Positions 1 through 9,744 of a stretch of DNA of 64,000 bases are shown one piece after another. A program made the translations under genes and the position numbers. Source of the DNA: Bacillota bacterium (lineage in GTDB: Bacteria > Bacillota > Clostridia > Acetivibrionales > DTU013); contig JAEYRB010000010.1 in assembly GCA_023409735.1 (NCBI GenBank), positions 62,001 through 126,000 on the forward strand, read 5' to 3'. Position 1 is the first letter of the stretch. Each line of letters opens with the position of its first letter. The notes below the pieces were generated by a model. The model was not told where the DNA came from and made no database searches. It saw only the letters and a list, made by a program, of their open reading frames with translations.

Positions 1-3000
1 GCTGAGATTATAAAAAGACTGGAAGGTGCGGCGGGGGTAGCATACGATTTTGAAAACAGATATATAGTATTAATTGACAAATTGTCCGAATTTATTGGAC
101 AGATGCAGTTTGGGCCTCTTTTTGATAACAAGAGACAACTTTTCTATATTGGTTATAGTGTGGACGATGGACATCCAAGCAAATCGTATTATGATCTGCT
201 TGCTTCAGAGGCCAGACAGGCCAGCTATATTGCAATTGCCCATAATGAAGTGGAACGTAGGCACTGGGTAAGGCTCGGAAGAAAAATGACAATAGCTGAT
301 GGCAGCAAGGGCCTTGTTTCATGGACCGGTACTATGTTTGAATATTTAATGCCTTTGCTTATAATGAAGGACTACGAGAATACCATATTTGATGAAACCT
401 ATGCTTTTGTTACGAAAATTCAGAAAAGGTATGGTAAACAGCGTCATATCCCGTGGGGAGTTTCAGAATCAGGGTATAGTGCTCTTGATTTTAACCTGAA
501 TTATCAATATAAGGCGTTTGGCGTACCTGAGCTCGGACTTAAGCGCGGACTTGCTGATGACATGGTCACCGCACCGTATGCTGTACTGCTTGCAATAACT
601 ATAGATCCATCAGCAGTAGCTGAAAACATTAAAAGGCTTGGTAATATGGGGATGGAGGGAGATTGGGGCTACTACGAGGCTATTGATTTTACACCTTCCA
701 GAATGGATAGCGGTTCCTGGTCAAAGATTGTGAAAAGCTTTATGGCACATCACCAAGGTATGAGTCTTGCTGCTCTGAATAATTACTTCAACAGGAACAT
801 ATTACAGGAACGCTTTCATGCTGATCCTGAAATTAAGTCAGCAGAATTACTGCTTCAGGAGAGAGTTCCCAATAATGCCATATACACAAAGGAACATAAA
901 GAGGAAGGCGTTGTAAGCCTGAAGAAACCGGAGCAGGGAACAGGCGAAACGATCAGGACATTTGGAGTTCCTTCTTCATATCCGCCGGAGGTGCATATTT
1001 TATCTAATGGAAATTATTCAATAATGATAACGTCCGGAGGCTCGGGTTACAGCATGTATGGCGGCATGGCCGTTACGGACTGGAGTAATGATTATATCAG
1101 GAATAAAGGCTTTTATGTTTTTGTGCAGAATATCAATTCCAATACTGTCTGGCCTTTAACATATGACCCGCTGCATGAAGAACCGGAAAAATATAAGGTC
1201 GTCTTCTCCCCTGATAAAGCTGAATTTATCAGGAAGGATGGTAATATCGAAAGCTGTATGGAGGTTACTGTATCTCCTGAAGATGATGCTGAGGTCAGAA
1301 GAATTTCTATCACGAATCACAGCACACACACGAGGGTAATTGAGCTCACCAGCTATGCAGAGGCAGTGATGGCACCAATGAGTGATTATGCGTCACATCC
1401 CGCGTTCAGCAAGCTTTTTGTACAGACTGAATTCATAAGGGAATTCGGGTGTATTCTTGTAACGCGCAGACAGAGAAGAAAAGGCCAAAGACAGCAGTTG
1501 CTTTTGCATACAATGTCAGTTGAAGGTGATGCTGCTGAGGGAGACATCCAGTATGAAACAGATAGAATGAAGTTTATTGGCAGGAATAGGGATATAAATG
1601 ACCCAATGGCACTTGAAACAGATCAACCGCTATCCAACAGCGACGGAGAAGTTCTGGACCCTGTTGTCAGTCTGCGCAGAAGGATCAGGATAGATCCCGG
1701 AAAGACAGTACGGGTATCGTATGCAATAGCTATTGCACAGACAAAAAAACAAGCTCTTGAACTGGCCGAGAAATACTCTGCATACAAAACAGCAGAGAGA
1801 GCCTTTGAGCTTTCTTGGACCAGAAGCCATGTGGAAGCCAGGTATCTTGGAATTGACGCCCGTGATGTCGAATTCTATCTTGAACTTGTACCATTTTTGA
1901 TATATGTTACCTCTATAAAGCGTGAATTCGGAGATCAGCTCGCGAAGAATACAGGTGCACAGCCTGATCTTTGGCCATTTGGAATATCAGGTGATCTTCC
2001 TATAATGTTGGTGGAGATAAAGGCAGAGGATGAACTGGAGCTTGCTGCATGGGCTCTCAGGGGGCACGAATACTGGAGAATGAGAGGACTTATTATTGAT
2101 CTACTGATTATTATAAATAAAAACGAAGGCTATTCCCAACCATTAAATGACCAGATCAATAACCTGGCTGCAGCAAGCCACGCCAGAGAGCTACTGGATA
2201 AGAAAGGCGGAGTATACATCAGAAATTCGGCAATGATGACAAGTGAGCAGCTGACACTGTTGTATGCTGCTGCCAGAATCATCGTCAAAGATAGTGTTGA
2301 ACTCCTCAAGAGAGCTGCAGATAAGGCCAGAGTCATAATGCGGCAGGACAGTGAGTATAGAAGCTTTGAACAAACACAGGTGCACGGTTATGTGCAGTAT
2401 AAAGACCTCCAACAGAGCAGACTTGCATTTTTTAATGGCATAGGAGGTTTCTCGGAAGATGGCCGTGAGTATATTATGAGTATTCATAGCGGTCAACGGA
2501 CACCATTGCCGTGGTCAAATATTATAGCAAACAAAAGCTTTGGTTTTCTTGTTACTGAAAGTGGCGGAGGATATACCTGGGCTGAGAATAGCAGGGAGTT
2601 TAAGCTTACTCCTTGGGTAAATGACCCTGTGTCCGACAAGCAGGGAGAAATATTCTACATCAGAGATATGGAGGATAATAACTGCTGGAGCTTGACACCA
2701 ATGCCTGCAGGGGGTAACCTGCAATATATTGTAAGACATGGGCATGGATACAGCGTTTTTGAGAATGAGGGAAACGGAATGGAGCAATCGCTTACATTGC
2801 TGACAGCTCTTGATTCCCAGGTTAAAATTTGTCTGATCTGTCTTAAAAATACAACCAAGAAACAGAAGAAGCTGGCGATCACTTACTATACAAGGCCAGT
2901 ACTTGGAGCAGATGACAGTCTGACCGCACCTTATATACAAACAAGGAAGGGTAAGAAGGGTTTGTTGTTTATTGAAAATAAATACACAGAGAGCTTTAAA

Positions 3001-4902
3001 GGAAGAATGTCCTTTATGTGTACAAATCTGAGTGATCCTTCAATTATTTGTGACAGATTAGCGCTCCTTGATGTAGACGGCTCCATTAACGTCTCAGACA
3101 CTAATTATGCAGGAAGACCGGATATTACAGGGTCATACCTTGACCCGTGTGCTTCTATATGCGCAAAGGTGATATTGGAGCCCGAGGCAGAAGTAGAGGT
3201 CGTGTTCTTGCTTGGAAGCACCTTGTGTGAAGATGATGCTTATGAGCTGGCTGATAAATTTCTTAAACCTGCGAATGTCCATGGTGAGCTGGAACGGGTG
3301 AAGAATTATTGGATTGATAAGCTGGAGGCAATTAAGGTCCATACTCCTGATGATTCCTTTGATATGGTTATGAACGGATGGCTTATGTATCAGGTCGTTG
3401 CATGCAGGCTATGGGCCAGATCAGCGTATTATCAGTCAGGTGGTGCATTTGGCTTCAGAGATCAGCTTCAAGACAGCGTTGCCGTTGTAAACACCTGGCC
3501 AGAGCTGACAAAAGCACAGATACTTCTCCACGCCTCAAGACAATATAAGGAGGGCGATGTGCAGCACTGGTGGCATGCAGAGGGAGGTAAGGGCATCCGT
3601 ACAAAATATTCAGATGATCTGCTCTGGATGGTTTATGCAACTGCGGAGTATATAGAAAAAACGGGTGATATGTCAATTATACAGGAGCAGATACCATTCC
3701 TGGACGGAAGCATACTTAAAGAGGATGAGGATGAACGCTATGAGGTCCCTATCAGGTCCGACGCATCCGGAAGTCTTTATGAACACTGCATACTGGCAAT
3801 AGAAAGAGGTCTGCGTACAGGTCCCCACGGACTTCCATTAATGGGAGGCGGAGACTGGAATGATGGTATGAACACAGTTGGTAATTTGGGAAAGGGCGAA
3901 AGCGTCTGGCTTGGGTGGTTTATTTTAACTATCTTAAAAAAATTCATACCTATATGCAGGCAAATGGAGGATATCAATAGAACTGAAAAATATCAGCAGG
4001 CAGCTGAAAAGCTGATAGAGAGCATTGAAAATCAGGCTTGGGATGGCAGCTGGTACAGACGTGCATATTTTGATAATGGCACTCCCTTGGGCTCTGCACA
4101 AAATTCCGAATGTAAAATTGATTCTATTGCACAGTCATGGTCTGTGATCTCCGGCGCAGCAAGGTATAACCGAATGATAGAAGCAATGGATGCAGTGCAG
4201 AAATATCTTATTAACAGAGAAAAAGGAATCATAAAGCTGCTCACGCCGCCATTTAACGAAGGAGATATGCAGCCGGGCTATATAAAGGCCTATGTCCCGG
4301 GCGTCAGGGAGAACGGGGGTCAGTACACACATGCAGCTGCTTGGGTCGTATTGGCATTTTGTGAGCTTGGAAATGGAGAAAGGGCCGGTGAGCTGTTCCA
4401 TATGCTTAACCCTATAAACCACACAAGATCAAAGATCGAATACAGCATATACAAGGCAGAACCGTATGTGGTAGCTGCCGATATATACGGTGAGCCTCCC
4501 CATTCTGGAAGGGGAGGCTGGACATGGTATACAGGAGCTGCAGGCTGGCTTTATAGAATCGGCATCGAGAATATTATTGGCTTTAGGAAAAAAGGTGACA
4601 AGCTTTTTATAGTCCCGTGTATTCCTGATAACTGGAACAGATTTGATGTCGAATACCATTTTGGCAGATCTGTATATCACATTACTGTAAATAATCCTCA
4701 CAATATATGTAACGGCCCGGTTAAAATAACTGTTGATCAAGTTCAGTCAGAACAGGAATATATAAGCCTGTATGATGACGGAAAACATCATTATGCCGAT
4801 GTTTTATTGTGTGTTCCAAACGGTTCCCAGAAATCAAACGGATCAGGCTCTGATGATCCTGAAGGGCCATATTCTATTGGACTAAAGGAAGGAAAATCAT
4901 AA
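1..4902 (+). CDS. GH94 / cyclic beta-1,2-glucan synthase-like protein, 5'-truncated by window edge
   Basis: The frame is open from base 1, so the true start lies upstream; 1633 codons are visible. Numbering from the first visible codon, residues about 60-265 form a glycoamylase-like domain with PWGVSESGYSALD (151-163). A first beta-sandwich follows (about 320-620), then a helical linker, a second beta-sandwich (about 800-1110) and an (alpha/alpha)6 barrel carrying GGGDWNDGMN, with Asp1285 and Asp1288 in the DWND signature of GH94 phosphorylases. This order matches the C-terminal two thirds of NdvB-type cyclic beta-1,2-glucan synthases, whose N-terminus is a GT84 membrane transferase. Whether that part exists here cannot be seen. 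The expected activity is phosphorolysis or chain-length control of beta-1,2-glucan (inference). The last 112 bases overlap a convergent gene. Family is fairly sure; substrate is not. Confidence 0.85.
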   Translation, partial: AEIIKRLEGAAGVAYDFENRYIVLIDKLSEFIGQMQFGPLFDNKRQLFYIGYSVDDGHPSKSYYDLLASEARQASYIAIAHNEVERRHWVRLGRKMTIADGSKGLVSWTGTMFEYLMPLLIMKDYENTIFDETYAFVTKIQKRYGKQRHIPWGVSESGYSALDFNLNYQYKAFGVPELGLKRGLADDMVTAPYAVLLAITIDPSAVAENIKRLGNMGMEGDWGYYEAIDFTPSRMDSGSWSKIVKSFMAHHQGMSLAALNNYFNRNILQERFHADPEIKSAELLLQERVPNNAIYTKEHKEEGVVSLKKPEQGTGETIRTFGVPSSYPPEVHILSNGNYSIMITSGGSGYSMYGGMAVTDWSNDYIRNKGFYVFVQNINSNTVWPLTYDPLHEEPEKYKVVFSPDKAEFIRKDGNIESCMEVTVSPEDDAEVRRISITNHSTHTRVIELTSYAEAVMAPMSDYASHPAFSKLFVQTEFIREFGCILVTRRQRRKGQRQQLLLHTMSVEGDAAEGDIQYETDRMKFIGRNRDINDPMALETDQPLSNSDGEVLDPVVSLRRRIRIDPGKTVRVSYAIAIAQTKKQALELAEKYSAYKTAERAFELSWTRSHVEARYLGIDARDVEFYLELVPFLIYVTSIKREFGDQLAKNTGAQPDLWPFGISGDLPIMLVEIKAEDELELAAWALRGHEYWRMRGLIIDLLIIINKNEGYSQPLNDQINNLAAASHARELLDKKGGVYIRNSAMMTSEQLTLLYAAARIIVKDSVELLKRAADKARVIMRQDSEYRSFEQTQVHGYVQYKDLQQSRLAFFNGIGGFSEDGREYIMSIHSGQRTPLPWSNIIANKSFGFLVTESGGGYTWAENSREFKLTPWVNDPVSDKQGEIFYIRDMEDNNCWSLTPMPAGGNLQYIVRHGHGYSVFENEGNGMEQSLTLLTALDSQVKICLICLKNTTKKQKKLAITYYTRPVLGADDSLTAPYIQTRKGKKGLLFIENKYTESFKGRMSFMCTNLSDPSIICDRLALLDVDGSINVSDTNYAGRPDITGSYLDPCASICAKVILEPEAEVEVVFLLGSTLCEDDAYELADKFLKPANVHGELERVKNYWIDKLEAIKVHTPDDSFDMVMNGWLMYQVVACRLWARSAYYQSGGAFGFRDQLQDSVAVVNTWPELTKAQILLHASRQYKEGDVQHWWHAEGGKGIRTKYSDDLLWMVYATAEYIEKTGDMSIIQEQIPFLDGSILKEDEDERYEVPIRSDASGSLYEHCILAIERGLRTGPHGLPLMGGGDWNDGMNTVGNLGKGESVWLGWFILTILKKFIPICRQMEDINRTEKYQQAAEKLIESIENQAWDGSWYRRAYFDNGTPLGSAQNSECKIDSIAQSWSVISGAARYNRMIEAMDAVQKYLINREKGIIKLLTPPFNEGDMQPGYIKAYVPGVRENGGQYTHAAAWVVLAFCELGNGERAGELFHMLNPINHTRSKIEYSIYKAEPYVVAADIYGEPPHSGRGGWTWYTGAAGWLYRIGIENIIGFRKKGDKLFIVPCIPDNWNRFDVEYHFGRSVYHITVNNPHNICNGPVKITVDQVQSEQEYISLYDDGKHHYADVLLCVPNGSQKSNGSGSDDPEGPYSIGLKEGKS

Positions 4903-5507
4903 TAGCTATGCTCCATCTGGGCCAAAAGTTCAATAGAAGCGTTAAAGTCAGTTTTAAAATCAAGGCCCTCCTCCGAGAGTATATGCTGAAGAATTCCGTT
5001 CTCTCTGTAGACCCATCTGGCATACCTGGAACGCTCCTCCAGAAGATCTTTAAAGAGATGCTCATGTCTACCGATGATCTCCTGGCAGATAAAAAAGTTG
5101 CATACGGTCGTCCTGAAACGGGGAGGAAGTGTGCAGCCCTTTCCTGGTTCAACCATCGGACATGTTCTGTAGAATATCGTATGGTCTTTTATATTGCCTG
5201 TTTCCAAATAATGGCCCGAACTAATATAGGCATTATATGAATCACTATCAAAACTACCTTTAGCATAGATACTGTAGTTATTTACCACAGTACCCGGCTT
5301 GGACAGAATAGTATCCAAAGCTTTTTTGCCACCTTCAAGGATGGCCATTCGCTGAAGCTCTAACAATGAAAATTCGGGAAAATAATGGCAGCAGCCCCTG
5401 TTTTTTGTGACGCAAAGGCTTTTGCCCATCAGGCTGCTGCATTTTGAGCAGTCAGTACAGCCTATTTGTGGTACGCCCATATCTATGGACAGATAGATAT
5501 TTCCCAT
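4791..5507 (-). CDS. Cysteine-cluster protein, YkgJ-like (putative metal-chelating)
   Basis: A 238-residue soluble protein. The N-terminus carries a cysteine cluster (CTDCSKCSSLMGKSLC, then GCC at about residue 38) and a second group in the middle (TCPMVEPGKGC, then VCNFFICQ). This spacing resembles the YkgJ / PF03692 family of putative zinc- or iron-binding proteins, whose function is largely unknown. The start is supported by a GGGGGTGATTT-type ribosome-binding site just before the ATG at 5507. The 3' end overlaps the end of the GH94 gene by 112 bases in convergent orientation, which is unusual. No membrane segment or signal peptide is evident. The reading frame looks real because the cysteines cluster in family-like patterns and the ribosome-binding site is strong; the family name is a moderate-confidence guess. 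Confidence 0.6.
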   Translation of the reverse strand: MGNIYLSIDMGVPQIGCTDCSKCSSLMGKSLCVTKNRGCCHYFPEFSLLELQRMAILEGGKKALDTILSKPGTVVNNYSIYAKGSFDSDSYNAYISSGHYLETGNIKDHTIFYRTCPMVEPGKGCTLPPRFRTTVCNFFICQEIIGRHEHLFKDLLEERSRYARWVYRENGILQHILSEEGLDFKTDFNASIELLAQMEHSYYDFPSFSPIEYGPSGSSEPDPFDFWEPFGTHNKTSA

Positions 5508-5827
5508 AAATCACCCCCAAATTAAATTAATGGTTAATAATAAAAATATGTTTTTGTTCATTCCTATTATAATACTTCTTTTTCAGAGAGCAAGAATTTT
5601 TTATATACAATGTAGAATAAAAAAGCAGATAAGGTAAAAACATGGTAGTTAAACTGTCAAAGTACCAAAATGGTTTTATTCTATTAATTTTATAAATAAT
5701 ATAAATTATGGGAAAGTAGGTAAACGAATAAATAAAACATATTGCAGATAATTACATTATAATATACAATATTTGGGTGTAATGGTTACGAAAAACTGCA
5801 CGTCACGGCTATTAGAAGGGAGACAAC
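5508..5827. other. Intergenic region, divergent promoter zone
   Basis: This AT-rich 320-base gap separates the minus-strand cysteine-cluster gene from the plus-strand response regulator, so it must hold both promoters. A TATAAT hexamer is present at 5758-5763 on the plus strand, about 65 bases before the regulator start, but no convincing -35 box precedes it. The regulator has a GAAGGGAGA ribosome-binding site. No hairpin or repeat was seen. Confidence 0.4.
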
Positions 5828-6973
5828 ATGTTTAAGGTCTTTCTTGTAGAAGATGAGATCGTGGTACGTGAGGGTATACGAAATAACGTTTTTTGGGAGC
5901 AGTATGGCTTTCAATACTCCGGCGATGCCCCTGACGGGGAACTCGCTCTTCCTTTGATACGCCAAATTCAGCCCGATCTTTTGATTACAGATATCAGAAT
6001 GCCTTTTATGGATGGGCTTGCGCTGATAGAATTGATCCGCAAGGAATTGCCGAAAACAAAGGTTGTCATAATCAGCGGATACGACGATTTTTCTTACGCA
6101 CAACAGGCAATTCATCTAGGTGTAGAGCAGTATCTGCTTAAACCTATTTCTAAAGGAAAGCTTGTTGAAATATTGATTTCACTGCAAAAGAAAATGGAAG
6201 CGGAACGACAGCAGCAGGAATATTTCGTGGAGCTGTCATATCGCTATCTTAGCTCTGGGGAAAATACTCCTTCCAAAGCAGACGTCAATTTCCCGAGAAA
6301 ACATGGTTCAGATATAGATGCAGAAGAAAAAGAAATTGATCAGGAGTATATTCGTAGCTTTTTAAGCAATGGAGTGAAAGAGGAAATCGGCCGGTTCATT
6401 GATCAGCTGCTGCAACGCGCCGAAGGAAAAGCAGTTTCTCGGCCGTTATTTTGCAGGTATCTGGCTATGACGGTCTATTTCGCGTCAGTAAATTACCTGG
6501 ATCAGATCGGCTGTCGTACTGAAAGCTTTTTGTCGCTGGAGCTTCGGCCCAATGACAGAGTATCAACACCGGAGGAAGCACAGCAATATATGCAGCGGGT
6601 CATAGGACAGGCAATCGGGATTAGGGATCATGAAAGCAAGAAGCAACAGCACAACTTGCTGGTACAGGCTATAACATTCATTGATAAGCATTTCTCTGAG
6701 GATTCTATTTCCCTTGAAAGAGTGGCGAAAGCAGTGAATGTCAGTCCTAATTATTTTTCAGCAGTATTTAGTCAGGAGGTCGGACAGACCTTCATAGAAT
6801 ACTTGACAGGTAAGCGAATCGATGAGGCCAAACGTATGCTCCGGAAAAGGAACCTGCGCTCAAGCGAGATAGCTAATGCTGTTGGGTATAAGGATCCGCA
6901 TTATTTCAGCTTTGTGTTCAAAAAAGCTACAGGTTGTACTCCTAATGAATATCGAAAAGGAGACAGGCAGTGA
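5828..6973 (+). CDS. YesN-type response regulator, AraC family output
   Basis: A 381-residue two-component response regulator. The receiver domain (1-120) has the acidic pocket in VEDE, phospho-acceptor Asp55 in TDIRMPFMDG, and the conserved lysine in LLKPI. A linker of about 150 residues leads to two AraC-type helix-turn-helix motifs in the last 100 residues, where GYKDPHYFSFVFKKATG is the classical second recognition motif. It is followed by a YesM-type kinase with TGATG stop/start overlap, so the two are translationally coupled. The likely target is the downstream binding-protein and CUT2 transporter genes (inference from position). Family assignment is firm; the inducing sugar is unknown. 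Confidence 0.93.
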   Translation: MFKVFLVEDEIVVREGIRNNVFWEQYGFQYSGDAPDGELALPLIRQIQPDLLITDIRMPFMDGLALIELIRKELPKTKVVIISGYDDFSYAQQAIHLGVEQYLLKPISKGKLVEILISLQKKMEAERQQQEYFVELSYRYLSSGENTPSKADVNFPRKHGSDIDAEEKEIDQEYIRSFLSNGVKEEIGRFIDQLLQRAEGKAVSRPLFCRYLAMTVYFASVNYLDQIGCRTESFLSLELRPNDRVSTPEEAQQYMQRVIGQAIGIRDHESKKQQHNLLVQAITFIDKHFSEDSISLERVAKAVNVSPNYFSAVFSQEVGQTFIEYLTGKRIDEAKRMLRKRNLRSSEIANAVGYKDPHYFSFVFKKATGCTPNEYRKGDRQ

Positions 6974-8412
6974 TGAATTTCCTGCAAAAGGCCAGCAATG
7001 GCAAGAGAACCATGCAGAGCAAGCTCTGGAAGATGATACTTATTGTAGCACTGCCTCTGATGATAGTCATAATTGTAATTGCATTTATTGCGATCTGGTA
7101 TTCACTGAAGTACTATGCTATTTTGAATAATGTCACGATGGCTTCTGACTTCAATCAGAACTTTAAGGATGATATCGATCTGAAGATGTACTATTACGTG
7201 ATCGACAGCCAATACTCAGAAGGTCTCCCAATAAAGGAGGTACAGTCTGCCGAGACAATCGCACGAGATCTTATCAATACTACGACAGAAAATGATAGCC
7301 TCCGCGCAATAAGCAGCGTGCTGAATCTGTGCCACAATCTAGAGGAGAAGATCCAATTGATTGCCGAAACAGATGAGTATGATTCCCGTATGGATCAGCT
7401 TGAAGACAATGTCTACATACTGACGGATCTTATTGCAAAGTACATGTACATATATCTTTACTACGAGGCAGCCCATCTGAACGCTCTGCAGACAACTACG
7501 ATTACAAGCATGATAGTCTTAGTGGGCGTGGTACTGGTCTTGTCACTGGTATTGCTGTATTTTCTACTATCTAATTCAAAAAAGCTGAGCCATAGGATCG
7601 TTGCTCCTATAGATAAGATATGTCAGCGTTTAAAGGATATCGGCAAGGGCAGCCTGCTTGTTTGTGAACCGATCCAGGCTGATGTTGAGGAAGTGCAGCT
7701 TCTGTCTGATGGTATAGAGAGCATGGTTGGACGTCTGAAGCTGCAGATAGATAAGAACACTGATCAGGAAAAGCAACGCAGACGTACAGAATTGGCATTG
7801 CTTCAGGCACAGATTAATCCTCATTTCCTTTATAATACACTTGATACAATTATATGGCTGATCGAATCAGGAGCAATCGACGAAGCAGTTAAGATGATCA
7901 ATAGCCTTTCGAATTTTTTTCGTTTTTCCTTAAGCCGTGGGAAAAATGTAATAACACTGGCGGAGGAAGAGCAGCATATACAAAGCTATCTGGAAATCCA
8001 GCAGATGCGTTACAGAGATTTAATGGAATACAAGATCGACATTGCTGAACAGCTAAAAAATTATATTCTGCCAAAGCTAACACTGCAGCCGTTGGTGGAA
8101 AACGCACTGTATCACGGTATAAAAACTAAACGTCGTCAAGGCTTGATCCGAGTGTCAGGAAGATTGCAGAACGAACGTCTGATCCTGGAGGTGGCTGACG
8201 ACGGAATAGGTATGACTCAGGAACGCCTAAGTGCGGTCCGGGCATCCTTAGAGGACGGCAAGCCCGAAGGGTTTGGCTTAAGGACGGTGCATCAAAGAAT
8301 TCAAATACTGTTTGGTGCGGAATATGGCTTGACAGTAGAAAGTACACCGGATGTCGGCACTCATATTATTGTAACGATACCCATGCAGACCGACGAGGAG
8401 TCCAGAGGCTGA
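6973..8412 (+). CDS. YesM-type sensor histidine kinase
   Basis: A 479-residue membrane kinase. It has one membrane segment near residues 17-40, a short extracytoplasmic region of about 140 residues, a second segment near 180-202, a HAMP linker, and the His_kinase box INPHFLYNTLD with phospho-acceptor His284. The ATPase domain shows QPLVENALYHG (N box) and GFGLRTVHQRI. The start ATG at 6973 overlaps the preceding TGA; a GTG one codon upstream is an alternative. AAGGAGA lies at the right distance. The sensing region is small and all-helical in appearance, lacking an obvious Cache fold, which fits a kinase that reads a partner binding protein rather than the sugar itself (inference). It pairs with the response regulator just upstream. 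Confidence 0.92.
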   Translation: MNFLQKASNGKRTMQSKLWKMILIVALPLMIVIIVIAFIAIWYSLKYYAILNNVTMASDFNQNFKDDIDLKMYYYVIDSQYSEGLPIKEVQSAETIARDLINTTTENDSLRAISSVLNLCHNLEEKIQLIAETDEYDSRMDQLEDNVYILTDLIAKYMYIYLYYEAAHLNALQTTTITSMIVLVGVVLVLSLVLLYFLLSNSKKLSHRIVAPIDKICQRLKDIGKGSLLVCEPIQADVEEVQLLSDGIESMVGRLKLQIDKNTDQEKQRRRTELALLQAQINPHFLYNTLDTIIWLIESGAIDEAVKMINSLSNFFRFSLSRGKNVITLAEEEQHIQSYLEIQQMRYRDLMEYKIDIAEQLKNYILPKLTLQPLVENALYHGIKTKRRQGLIRVSGRLQNERLILEVADDGIGMTQERLSAVRASLEDGKPEGFGLRTVHQRIQILFGAEYGLTVESTPDVGTHIIVTIPMQTDEESRG

Positions 8413-8535
8413 TTTATTGATTCTGTAAGGAGCATTATTCGAGTAAGGATAGAGTAAAACAGCTTTAAAAGTAACTTGTTGGAAGACTAGACTTGAAAGA
8501 CCAGATAAAAGTCGGGATAGATAGGAGATGAATAC

Positions 8536-9531
8536 ATGAAAAAAGTGCTGCTTGTGATGGTCGCCTGTTCTTTAGCAATGCTTTGCAGCTGTACAAAGAG
8601 TATGCAGCTTGCTGATGAAGCTTCAAAAGAGAATATGATCGTCGTTGGTTTTTCACAGGTCGGTGCAGAATCTGAGTGGCGTGTGGCCAACACTGAGAGC
8701 ATGAGGGAAGCACTTAGCACAAAAAACGGATACGAGTTGATTTATAACGACGCACGTCAGGAGCAGGAAAATCAGATCAGAGCTATTCGTACCTTTATAC
8801 AGCAGAATGTTGATTACATAGTGTTCTCCCCGAAGGTAGAAACGGGGTGGGACTCCATTTTGCAAGAGGCAAAGGAGGCCGGTATACCGGTAATAATGAT
8901 TGACCGTGATATCGAAGTGGAGGATAGAAGCTTATACACTGCATATATCGGGTCTGATTTCCGCGAGGAAGGTGAAAGAGCAATCCGATGGATGGAAGAC
9001 CTGCTGGAAGAACAGGGGAGAATTGAAGAACCGATACGCATCGTACATATTCAGGGAACAATCGGTTCCTCTGCACAGATTGGGCGGACCACAGCGCTGG
9101 AGCAGGCAATCAAACGCAATCCCAATTGGAAAATGGTTGCACAGGAATGTGGTGATTTCACAAGAGCTAAGACTTATGAAGTAATGGGTTCGATTTTAAA
9201 GCAGACAAAAGATATAGACATTGTATATTGTGAGAATGACGGTGAAGCGCTTGGAGCCATCGACGCTATAGAAGAGGCAGGTTTAAAATGCAATACGGAC
9301 GATGGGGTTATAGTTATCTCGTTTGATGCCACAAAGCTTGGACTCGAATACTGTCTAAAGGGAAAGATCAGCTTGGATGTGGAATGTAATCCGCTGCAGG
9401 GACCGTATGTCGATGCTATGATCAGGCAATTGGAGCATGGAGAATCGATCGAGCGGGTGCATCTGGTCAAAGAGGAATTGTTTGACTGCTTCACCATCAC
9501 TCGGGAAATTATTAATAACAGGAGTTATTGA
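8536..9531 (+). CDS. Sugar-binding lipoprotein, YtfQ/RbsB-like (candidate co-sensor)
   Basis: A 331-residue periplasmic-binding-protein type 1 (Peripla_BP_4) lipoprotein. The signal peptide ends in LCSC with lipid-acceptor Cys19. The mature N-terminus has VGFSQVGAESEWRVANT, typical of YtfQ-like galactofuranose/ribose binders, and later DYIVFSPKVETGWD, PVIMIDRDI and ENDGEALGAI hinge and pocket motifs. It lies 123 bases after the kinase gene and directly before a clearly paralogous binding protein. Two binding proteins serving one CUT2 transporter, with this copy beside the kinase, recalls the clostridial XylFII-LytS arrangement, in which a binding protein presents the ligand to the kinase. That role is inference; a plain transport role is the alternative. 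The ribosome-binding site is ATAGGAGATG. Confidence 0.88.
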   Translation: MKKVLLVMVACSLAMLCSCTKSMQLADEASKENMIVVGFSQVGAESEWRVANTESMREALSTKNGYELIYNDARQEQENQIRAIRTFIQQNVDYIVFSPKVETGWDSILQEAKEAGIPVIMIDRDIEVEDRSLYTAYIGSDFREEGERAIRWMEDLLEEQGRIEEPIRIVHIQGTIGSSAQIGRTTALEQAIKRNPNWKMVAQECGDFTRAKTYEVMGSILKQTKDIDIVYCENDGEALGAIDAIEEAGLKCNTDDGVIVISFDATKLGLEYCLKGKISLDVECNPLQGPYVDAMIRQLEHGESIERVHLVKEELFDCFTITREIINNRSY

Positions 9532-9744
9532 AGTAAAGAAACAGGCGTTTTTTTACTATAAATAGCTAAAAATTTACGGTGTATCAAGGTCTTGTTTTGA
9601 TTAGAATTTCTCATAGTTGGTTATCTAATCGAGAAGGTAGAAATCCTTACGCAGTTCTTGGGCAGATATTGTTTTTCATTTTTCCATTATGATATAAAAA
9701 AAGAGGAACATTCTCAACATAATAATGGAAAGGAAGTAATAAAA

